Positions 57,593 to 64,000 of a stretch of 64,000 bases of DNA are shown here, piece by piece (positions within the stretch are counted from its first letter, which is position 1; the number at the start of each line of letters is the position of its first letter). Position numbers and translations under genes: made by a program. The notes beneath the pieces were generated by a model. The model had not been told where the DNA came from, ran no database searches, and saw only the letters and a list, made by a program, of their open reading frames with translations. The DNA comes from Streptomyces marispadix (GTDB taxonomy: Bacteria; Actinomycetota; Actinomycetes; Streptomycetales; Streptomycetaceae), in NCBI RefSeq assembly GCF_022524345.1, contig NZ_JAKWJU010000002.1, positions 3,410,001-3,474,000 on the forward strand. Reading direction: 5' to 3'.

Positions 57593-57819
57593 AGGGCACT
57601 GGGCTTTCTGGCTTTCTGCTGCTGAGCAGCGAAGTGGATGCGTGTGTGGTGAGGGCGTGCGCCGGGCGCTCGGCTGCCGGGCCGGGGGCGGGGTGCCCGT
57701 ACCGCCGTGGTGGTGCTGCCGTAGGCGGGTACGGCCGTGTGAGGAACGGTACGGACACCCCTGCCAGGCGCCACCGGCCGGGAGCCCCGAGTCAGGCGCC
57801 CCGAGTCAGGTGCTCGGCG

Positions 57820-58539
57820 TCATGAGCTGCGGCGCCGGCCCGCGAGCACGCCGAACGCGACCCCCGCGACCCCGGCCACGATGCCGACGGCCCCGAGCAC
57901 GCGTGCGGTGTTGTCCGTACCGCCCCCTCCGGCCTGGTCCGAAGTCCCGCTCTCCGCCGAGGCCTTCTGCGAACCGGCCGCGGCCTCGGAGTGCCCGCCT
58001 TCCGCGTCCCCCGAGAGCTTCAGCACCGGAGCCGGATACTCCGGCTCGGGCTCGCCCTCCTTGGGCTCCTCGATCCAGCGGACGACCTCGTCGTCGTCGT
58101 AGGTCTGGAGCGCCTTGAAGACGAGCTGGTCGGCGTCCTCGGGCAGTTCGCCCATGGAGACCGGGAACTGCTGGAACTCGCCCTTCTTCACCTCGCCCCC
58201 GGTCCAGGTGATCTTGGTGACGGCCTCGGTGATCTTCTCGCCGTGCACCTCTATCGGCTTGTCCAGCTTGGACTTGGTGACCTTGACGTCCCAGCCGGGC
58301 ACCGGCTGCGGCATCACGGACGCCAGCGGATGGTCCTCGGGCAGACTGACCTCCAGCTTGTCGGTGGAGGCGTCGTCCCGCTCGTTGGGGACCTTGAAGT
58401 TGACGACGGTGTAGTCGCCCGGCGCCGCGCTCTCCGGATCGACGGACACATGCGCGAACGCGGGCCCCGCGCACAGCAGTACGGAGGTGGCCGTGAGGGC
58501 GCCGACCGTGGTCAGACGGCGGCGCGTGGTGCTCTGCAT
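57820..58539 (-). CDS. ycnI: YcnI-type copper-binding membrane-anchored protein
   Basis: A 239-residue DUF1775 protein. Signal peptide ends CAGPAFA, then mature HVSVDPESAAPG with N-terminal His and PGWDV Trp forming the mononuclear copper site known for YcnI. A disordered Ser/Gly/Glu-rich part and one C-terminal membrane helix (VLGAVGIVAGVAGVAFGVLAG) anchor it. ATG 58539 has AGGAG 8 bases upstream. Confidence 0.92.
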   Translation of the reverse strand: MQSTTRRRLTTVGALTATSVLLCAGPAFAHVSVDPESAAPGDYTVVNFKVPNERDDASTDKLEVSLPEDHPLASVMPQPVPGWDVKVTKSKLDKPIEVHGEKITEAVTKITWTGGEVKKGEFQQFPVSMGELPEDADQLVFKALQTYDDDEVVRWIEEPKEGEPEPEYPAPVLKLSGDAEGGHSEAAAGSQKASAESGTSDQAGGGGTDNTARVLGAVGIVAGVAGVAFGVLAGRRRSS

Positions 58540-58868
58540 GGTGATGCTCCTGGATCGACAGGACGGAACACATGACGGGACGTACGGACGTGACCGGGCC
58601 CGGCCGCCGCCTGCGGACACTCCACCGCTGCGCGAACGGCGTGCGTACGGGCGTCGCGAGTGCGGAGTCGCTTTCACGAGCGTCGCGGGCGCGAACGCCG
58701 TTGGCACGAACGCCGCGTGCGCGAGCGCAGCGAGTACGGGCGAAGTACGGGCACTCCGGGGTCCGGAGGCACACGGACGTACGGGATACGGACGTGCGCG
58801 GGACACCGGCACACGTCACGGCGCGCGGCGCGTGCGCACGCCGTCGTTCCGTCCTTGGGCGCCGTGCG
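58540..58868. other. Intergenic region, 329 bp
   Basis: Between the His-rich membrane protein stop and ycnI start. Contains many short degenerate GTACGGACGT-like and GCGAACGCC-like repeats at 58575-58800. It probably holds the ycnI promoter, but no clear box was found. No gene is seen. Confidence 0.4.
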
Positions 58869-59789
58869 TCAGGCCGCGAGCTCGTAACTCTCGTGCGGTG
58901 CACGGCACGGCGGGCCGCGCCTGTTGACGGAGTGGTTCAGCAGCACGGAAGAGGCCGTGCCGTGTTCACGTGTGTGCCGGAACGAGGCGCGGGCGGGCAT
59001 GTCCGGCAGCAGGCCGCCGCGCAGCGCCCGTACGAATGCGAGGGCCGCGCCGAGCGCACCGAACGACGAGGCGACGTGGCGGACGGCGCTGCGTGCCGAG
59101 CGTGCCGACAGCCGGACCAGTCGCCACAGCGCCGCTTCGCCACGGCGCAGGAACCAGCCGAGGAGGAGCGCGGCGAGGAGGTGCCCCAGCAGCATGGGGC
59201 CGTCGAACAGGGACAGTGCCGCGTGGGCGGCGGAGCGCAGGCACTCCAGAGGGGCGTCTGCGGCGGACGCGGCGCCGCCGGCCGCCTCGTGCCCGGCGTG
59301 ACCGGCGTGGTGCGCGTGCTGAGCCATGTCTCCATGCCCGGAGTGCCCCGCGTGCCCCGTCAGTTTGTCGGCGTCGAACCCGGCGTCGGAGACGATCCGC
59401 CGCGCCCGTGACTCGCTGATCCCTCCTGGCGGTTCGTCGCACAGCAGCGCGGCGGCGAGTTGCCTCAGCCCGGTGGTGTGCGTCCCGTGCGTCCCGGCGT
59501 GTGCCGGGGCCGACGATGCGGCGCCGCTTCCGGCGGCGGCGCGTCCGCAGGAGAAGAGGGTGTGCAGTGCGAGCTGCCCGGCCGCGAGGAGCGCGGCTAT
59601 CCCCGGAAGTGAACGCTCCCGCCCGGCGAGGGGCGCCGCGACCGCGAAGACCACGGCGAAACCGAGTCCCAGGGACCACAGCGGCATGCGCTGCCCGCCC
59701 GTCAGGGAGTGACCGGCCGCGGACAACGTCACACAGACCGCGGTGAACACCGCGGCCCGCACGAGTCTGAGATCCGCCCCGGCAGTCAT
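58869..59789 (-). CDS. His-rich multipass membrane protein near copper genes
   Basis: A 306-residue protein with four main hydrophobic segments (about 9-25, 35-55, 61-80 and 192-215). Between the third and fourth lies a His/Gly-rich loop (GHAGHSGHGDMAQHAHHAGH, about 144-165) plus THGTHTTG. A metal-buffering role next to the copper genes is inferred. No family name is recognised with certainty. ATG 59789 gives a short N-terminus and helix. The last 40 residues are basic and soluble. Confidence 0.75.
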   Translation of the reverse strand: MTAGADLRLVRAAVFTAVCVTLSAAGHSLTGGQRMPLWSLGLGFAVVFAVAAPLAGRERSLPGIAALLAAGQLALHTLFSCGRAAAGSGAASSAPAHAGTHGTHTTGLRQLAAALLCDEPPGGISESRARRIVSDAGFDADKLTGHAGHSGHGDMAQHAHHAGHAGHEAAGGAASAADAPLECLRSAAHAALSLFDGPMLLGHLLAALLLGWFLRRGEAALWRLVRLSARSARSAVRHVASSFGALGAALAFVRALRGGLLPDMPARASFRHTREHGTASSVLLNHSVNRRGPPCRAPHESYELAA

Positions 59790-60034
59790 GGCGGCGTCAT
59801 CATCTCACCGGCTGCACATGCGCATCCTCCAGGGGTCGAAACGCCCTGAATCGCGTGCACTCGCCGCTCCCGTCGCCCGCTCCCCGTCCGGCAGGAGCCC
59901 GTGACACGTCCTCCGATTGGACGGGTTGAGCCGGCACGGGTGCGTACGGGCCGCCCGATCGGCAATACGTATGCCCATGGCCGTGGTGGTCCCACGGGGC
60001 CGACCGTCGAGCCTCGGCCTGTGGAGGGTTGAGC

Positions 60035-60520
60035 ATGAGCATGTGGTGGTGTCTCCAGATGAGGCGCGAAGCTGCCAGCGTGCCGCTCGCCCGGCGGCTG
60101 CTCGTCGATGCGATGGACAGCGCCGGGGTGGACAGCGAGGTCTCGTACGAACTGTCGCTCGCGCTCTCCGAGGCGTGTGCGAACGCCGTCGAGCACGGCT
60201 GCGGCGAACAGTCCGACGCCTACTGCGTGACCACCTACCTAGACGGCGACCGGTGCCGCATCGAGGTCACCGACTCCGGGCCCGGATTCCACGCCGCCGC
60301 CCTGCCGCCCGCTCTGCCCTTGGACGCCGAGACCGGCCGCGGGCTCTTCCTCATCGAATCGCTCGCCGACCACGTACGCGTGGGCAACCGGCCGGGACAC
60401 GGCGGCACGGTCGTCACCTTCGACAAGACCCTCAAGTGGCAGCACCGCGAAGGCGGTTCGGCGGGCGGCGAAGGAGACACGCCCCGCAGCGGCGGCAGCA
60501 CGCTGCTCGCGGCAGGCTGA
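60035..60520 (+). CDS. ATP-binding anti-sigma-type regulator (HATPase_c)
   Basis: A 161-residue RsbW/SpoIIAB-like kinase. N-box SEACANAVEHGC, G1 box VTDSGPGFHA, G2 box AETGRGLFLIESLADHV. Such proteins bind sigma factors or phosphorylate anti-anti-sigma partners. ATG 60035 has GGAGGG 6 bases upstream. It converges with a PP2C phosphatase gene, a usual partner type. Confidence 0.9.
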   Translation: MSMWWCLQMRREAASVPLARRLLVDAMDSAGVDSEVSYELSLALSEACANAVEHGCGEQSDAYCVTTYLDGDRCRIEVTDSGPGFHAAALPPALPLDAETGRGLFLIESLADHVRVGNRPGHGGTVVTFDKTLKWQHREGGSAGGEGDTPRSGGSTLLAAG

Positions 60521-60597
60521 ACCGGGCCCCGTAACCGCCCCCGCGTCTGCCAGCCGAACCGGCCCCCTTCACGGAGCGGAGCGCTCAACGTGCCGCG

Positions 60598-61656
60598 CTA
60601 CTCGTCCCGGTACCGCAGCAGCAGCATCGCCGCGTCGTCGTGCGGCGGCCCTCCGACGTGGTCGGCCAGGTCCAGCCGTACCGCCGTCAACGCCGCGTCC
60701 GGATCGGGTTCCTTGAGCAGCACGCCGCGCTCGTGCAGCGGGTAGAAGCGGTTCGTACGGTCGCGGGCCTCGGACACGCCGTCCGTGTAGAACAGCATCT
60801 GGTCGCCCGGTACGAAAGGCACCAGATGCGGTTCCGGCGCCTGGCCGTCCTCGATGTCGAGGCCCAGCGGCACGGCACGTTCCGGCGGTTCCGCGTAGTG
60901 CACCGAGCCGTCGGGGCGGATCATCAGCGGCGCGGGATGGCCGAAGTTGAGAAGCGTCGCCTCCTCGTCCCGCTCACGCACCTCCGCCAGCACCGCCGTG
61001 ACGAACTTCTCGCCGAGCAGATGCCTTGCGAGCGCACGCTCCAGCCGCTTCCCCACGGCCATCAGGTCCGGCTCGTCGTAGGCCGCCTCACGGAAGGCGC
61101 CCACCACCACCGCGGCCGTCTCCACGGCCTCAAGTCCCTTGCCCTGTACGTCTCCCACGATGATCCGCACACCCGTCGGCGAGGTCACCATCTCGTAGAG
61201 ATCGCCGCCGATGCGGGCCTCCGCCACCGCCGACGTGTACGAGACGGCGGCACGCAGATGCCCCGCGCTGCGCGGCACCGGACGCAGCAGGACCCGCTGC
61301 GCGGCCTCCGCGATGGAGCGCACGCTGGCCAGTTCGGCCTCGCGCCGCTTGCGCATCGCCGTCGCCGCGACACCGGCGACGGCGACGCCCGCGACGGAGA
61401 TCAGGGTCGTATAGCCGCGGCGGTCGTCGACCTGGGAGTTGAAGATGCTGAGCATCAACGACAGCGCCAGCGCTACGGCACCGATCACCACGCTGCGCCG
61501 CACGTTGCCGATGAGCCCCGCGAAGGCGGGGCCCAGCGCCATCATCGGCAGGAAGCCGATCGACGGTCCCGCGAAAACGTCGACGAGTACGACGATGCCC
61601 ATGGCGATGAAGGGGAGCGCAGCCAGCAGGCGGGGCCGGAACTGAAGCGTGACCAC
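60598..61656 (-). CDS. Membrane PP2C-type (SpoIIE/RsbU) protein phosphatase
   Basis: A 352-residue protein from GTG 61656: four hydrophobic segments in residues 10-115, a linker helix, then a PP2C domain with RIGGDLYEMV, VGDVQGKGLEAVE, FYTDGVSEARD and DDAAMLLLRY metal-ligand boxes. It removes phosphate from anti-anti-sigma proteins. The frame is open up to 61743; the later start is chosen because a -10 box (TAACCT) lies inside that extension and GAGGAAGAGAA precedes GTG 61656. Confidence 0.88.
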   Translation of the reverse strand: MVTLQFRPRLLAALPFIAMGIVVLVDVFAGPSIGFLPMMALGPAFAGLIGNVRRSVVIGAVALALSLMLSIFNSQVDDRRGYTTLISVAGVAVAGVAATAMRKRREAELASVRSIAEAAQRVLLRPVPRSAGHLRAAVSYTSAVAEARIGGDLYEMVTSPTGVRIIVGDVQGKGLEAVETAAVVVGAFREAAYDEPDLMAVGKRLERALARHLLGEKFVTAVLAEVRERDEEATLLNFGHPAPLMIRPDGSVHYAEPPERAVPLGLDIEDGQAPEPHLVPFVPGDQMLFYTDGVSEARDRTNRFYPLHERGVLLKEPDPDAALTAVRLDLADHVGGPPHDDAAMLLLRYRDE

Positions 61657-61702
61657 CCTGAGTTCTCTTCCTCGACCGAAGGACGGATGCCGGACACATG
61701 CA

Positions 61703-61708
61703 AGGTTA
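61703..61708 (-). promoter_or_regulatory. Candidate -10 box of the PP2C gene
   Basis: TAACCT on the minus strand, about 47 bp before the chosen GTG start. The -35 region is weak. Confidence 0.3.
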
Positions 61709-61812
61709 GGCACGTAAGCCCGATTCCGTACCCGTTCGGTCACGAACCGGATGCGGAACCCGTCGTGCCGGTCTGCTCTCTCGAAGGCGGTGGCACGCGG
61801 CGCTCGAAGTGT

Positions 61813-61853
61813 ACGGGGCCCTGCCGACAGAGGTCGGCGGCAGAAGGCCCCGT
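61813..61853. terminator. Hairpin downstream of pepP
   Basis: Outer stem ACGGGGCC (61813-61820) with GGCCCCGT (61846-61853) and an inner CTGCCGAC/GTCGGC stem with small bulges. It lies about 60 bp past the pepP stop on the minus strand. Confidence 0.65.
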
Positions 61854-61910
61854 CCGTATGTGCTGCCGGGCGGCCGGACCCTCTGTGCTGCCGCCGTCAG
61901 CCCCTCGGAC

Positions 61911-63353
61911 TCAGCCCCTCAGGCGCGCCATCCAGCTCTCGACCTCCGAACTGCCGCGCGGCAGCCCGCTGGAGAGGTTCCGGTTGCCGTCGTCGGTGAC
62001 GAGGATGTCGTCCTCGATGCGCACGCCGATGCCCCGGTACTCCTCCGGCACGGTCAAGTCGTCGGCCTGGAAGTACAGTCCGGGCTCGACGGTCAGGCAC
62101 ATGCCCGGCTCCAGCGTGCCCTCGGCGTAGCTCTCGCGGCGCGCGGTGGCGCAGTCGTGCACGTCCATGCCGAGCATGTGGCCCGTGCCGTGCAGCGTCC
62201 AGCGGCGCTGTAGCCCCAGCTCCAGCACGCGCTCGACCGGACCCTCCAGGAGCCCCCACTCGACGAGCCTCGTGGCGAGCACGCGCTGCGCGGCGAGATG
62301 GAAGTCGAGGTACTTGGCGCCGGGTTTGACGGCGGCGATGCCGGCCTCCTGCGCCTCGAAGACGGCGTCGTAGATCTTCCGCTGGAGCGTGGTGAAGGTG
62401 CCGCTGATCGGCAGGGTGCGGGTGACGTCCGCGGTGTAGAGGGTGTGGGTCTCGACTCCCGCGTCGAGCAGCAGCAGTTCGCCGGAGCGTACGGCGCCGT
62501 CGTTGCGTACCCAGTGCAGCGTGGTGGCGTGCGGCCCGGCGGCGCAGATCGAGCCGTAGCCGATGTCGTTGCCCTCGACGCGTGCACGCAGGAAGAACGT
62601 GCCCTCGATGTAGCGCTCGGACGTGGCCTCCGCCTTGTCCAGTGCCTTCACCACGTCCTCGAAGCCGCGCACCGTCGAAGCGCACGCCTTCTCCATCTCG
62701 CCGATCTCGAACTCGTCCTTGACCAGGCGCATTTCGGAGAGGAAGACCTGGAACTCGCTGTCGCGCTCGGCCGTGACCTTGTCGTTGAGGGCACGCTCCA
62801 CCGCCGCGTCATAGCCCCTTACGACCCTCACCGGCCCGGTGGCGGCGCTCAGTTCGCCCGTGACGTCGCGGACGTCGGCGCAGGGGATGCCGTAGAGCTG
62901 CTGTGCCTCGCTGAGGCTGTGGCGCCGCCCGACCCACAGCTCGCCCTGCCCGTCGAGCCAGAACTCGCCGTTCTCACGGTTCGAACGCGGCAGCAGATAG
63001 AGCGTGGACTGGTGGCCGCCGCCCGCGGGGTCGGGCTCCATCACGAGTACGCCGTCCTCGGTCTGGTCGCCGGTGAGATACGCGTACTCGACGGACGCAC
63101 GGAAGCTGTACTCGGTGTCGTTGGAACGGGTCTTGAGGTTCCCCGCGGGGATCACCAGCCGCTCGCCGGGGAAGCGGGCGGAGAGGCGGGCACGCCGGTC
63201 CGCGGTGTGCGCGGCCTGCGGTACGGGCTTGAGTCCGCGCAGCTCGGTGTCGGCCCAGCCGGTCTTCATGTTCTCGGCCAGCTCGTCGGAGACGGCCGGG
63301 TAGAGGCCGTTCTTCCGCTGCTTGATCGGCTGCTCGTCAGCGGATTCCGCCAC
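61911..63353 (-). CDS. pepP: Xaa-Pro aminopeptidase (aminopeptidase P)
   Basis: A 480-residue M24B peptidase. Metal ligands: both Asp in LLLLDAGVETHTLYTADVTR, His in HGTGHMLGMDVHD, Glu in LTVEPGLYF and Glu in GVRIEDDILV. The N-terminal domain (about 1-200) has the family ILPAR-like GNLKTRSNDTEYSFR box. It frees the N-terminal residue before proline. GTG 63353 has GGAGG 6 bases upstream. Confidence 0.95.
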   Translation of the reverse strand: MAESADEQPIKQRKNGLYPAVSDELAENMKTGWADTELRGLKPVPQAAHTADRRARLSARFPGERLVIPAGNLKTRSNDTEYSFRASVEYAYLTGDQTEDGVLVMEPDPAGGGHQSTLYLLPRSNRENGEFWLDGQGELWVGRRHSLSEAQQLYGIPCADVRDVTGELSAATGPVRVVRGYDAAVERALNDKVTAERDSEFQVFLSEMRLVKDEFEIGEMEKACASTVRGFEDVVKALDKAEATSERYIEGTFFLRARVEGNDIGYGSICAAGPHATTLHWVRNDGAVRSGELLLLDAGVETHTLYTADVTRTLPISGTFTTLQRKIYDAVFEAQEAGIAAVKPGAKYLDFHLAAQRVLATRLVEWGLLEGPVERVLELGLQRRWTLHGTGHMLGMDVHDCATARRESYAEGTLEPGMCLTVEPGLYFQADDLTVPEEYRGIGVRIEDDILVTDDGNRNLSSGLPRGSSEVESWMARLRG

Positions 63354-63569
63354 GTCTGCCTCCTGCTTCCGGTGATCCGGCCGTCCGGTGGTCCCGTGGG
63401 TGCCGGTGTTCGAACGCTTTCCATCGTATGGGGGCCCTGGGGTGCGCGGAAGCTGGTCATCGGGGGCCTGGCCCGGCAGGGCGGCGGCTGCGGCGTGGGC
63501 GGGTGCCGTTCAGCGGCCGATCGGTGGACGGCAGGCGGCCGACCGCCGGGTGATACGCGTAGACGAAGG

Positions 63570-64000
63570 TCAGAAGCGGGCGGCGAGCAGGACGACGTCC
63601 TCGGTGACGGCCCCGGCGGCCCCGGCGGCCGAAGTGTTCCCAGGGTGTCCCGGGTTCCCCGTGCGCCCCTGGTGCCCGGCATGGCCGTACGCCCCCGGCG
63701 CACCGGCGGCCGCGGGCGCCGCGCCCTCCCCGGCCGAGCTGCCCGAGGTACCCGAGGTGCCCGAGGAACCGGCAGGCAACGCCGTACGCAGCACATGGTC
63801 GACGAGCGCCTCGGGGTCGGCCCGCACGGCGGCGGGCGCGCAAGCCGCCGCGGAGTGCAGACGTGCGAACGCCCGGTCCATCTCCTCGCCGGTGCGGTGC
63901 AGCAGCCCGTCGCTGTAGAGCAGCAGCGTCTCCCCTTCGTACAGCGAGAGTTCGACGCTCGGGGCCTCCCAGCAGGCCAGCATGCCCAGCGGCGCGGAGA
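63570..64000 (-). CDS. PP2C-type phosphatase, C-terminal part only
   Basis: The frame is open from the right window edge to a stop at 63570; the start is outside. The part seen has the PP2C boxes LLLYSDGLLHRTGEEMDRAF and the final TEDVVLLAAR metal Asp. Between them sits a collagen-like GxY stretch (GAYGHAGHQGRTGNPGHPGN) and SSGTSGTSGSS repeats. It is probably another SpoIIE-type regulator phosphatase with N-terminal sensor domains upstream. Confidence 0.85.
   Translation of the reverse strand, partial: SAPLGMLACWEAPSVELSLYEGETLLLYSDGLLHRTGEEMDRAFARLHSAAACAPAAVRADPEALVDHVLRTALPAGSSGTSGTSGSSAGEGAAPAAAGAPGAYGHAGHQGRTGNPGHPGNTSAAGAAGAVTEDVVLLAARF

Overview
The window is a piece of a high-GC actinobacterial chromosome, almost certainly Streptomyces or a close relative. 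Evidence: strong third-position GC in every real gene, frequent GTG starts, leaderless promoters (a TAgcgT-like -10 box 6-7 nt before the start codon), a chaplin, a Rex-type operator in front of cydABCD, DUF5326 and DUF1707 proteins, and a PP2C/anti-sigma pair. No rRNA, tRNA, insertion sequence, integrase or CRISPR array was recognised. The gene order (thiC; LacI regulator-aminotransferase-cydABCD; htpX-pspAB; double ABC transporter; pheA-serS; dtpA copper operon) is, as far as I recall, the conserved core layout of Streptomyces chromosomes.

Layout. 1-3247 (minus): the N-terminal two thirds or more of a membrane-anchored NB-ARC ATPase with at least 12 WD40 repeats; it runs off the left edge. 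3.2-5.3 kb: a 730-bp gap, a chaplin, short tandem repeats and a DUF1707 protein. 5.3-7.3 kb: thiC with a TPP riboswitch. 7.4-12 kb: YibE/F membrane protein, DUF5326, a cupin, a four-TM holin-like protein, LMW tyrosine phosphatase and fructosamine kinase. 12-18 kb: cystathionine-lyase-like enzyme, a two-TM protein, a metallophosphoesterase and a LacI regulator. 18.2-26 kb: aminotransferase, Rex operator, cydA, cydB and fused cydCD. 25.8-30 kb: HAD phosphatase, F420-type oxidoreductase, HtpX protease and PspAB.

30-38.5 kb (minus): a carotenoid block transcribed crtI-crtB-Rieske(DUF5914)-crtY-crtU, mostly joined by GTGA overlaps, followed by a photolyase-related FeS protein. Lycopene made by CrtB/CrtI would be cyclised by CrtY and aromatised by CrtU to an isorenieratene-type carotenoid; crtE (GGPP synthase) is not in the window. 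38.8-40.9 kb (minus): an EphD-like hydrolase-SDR fusion split by an apparent one-base frameshift. 41.1-44.9 kb: ATPase-permease-ATPase-permease ABC operon and a strong hairpin. 45-48.8 kb: pheA, a 706-bp gap carrying several DnaA-box-like sequences, serS and a HAD phosphatase. 48.9-52.5 kb: WYL regulator, a DinB-type TIGR03086 protein and a BBE-like flavoprotein.

52.6-59.8 kb (minus): a copper-trafficking operon read from His-rich membrane protein through YcnI, Sco, PCuAC chaperone and CopCD to a Tat-exported DyP peroxidase. 60-64 kb: anti-sigma-type kinase, a membrane PP2C phosphatase, Xaa-Pro aminopeptidase and the 3' end of another PP2C phosphatase at the right edge.

Most notable: the DnaA-box-like cluster between pheA and serS, the split EphD-like gene, the unresolved His-rich start of the YibE/F gene, the uncharacterised Rieske enzyme inside the crt operon, the STAND-type NB-ARC/WD40 protein, and repeat-coded low-complexity tails and inserts in many otherwise ordinary proteins.
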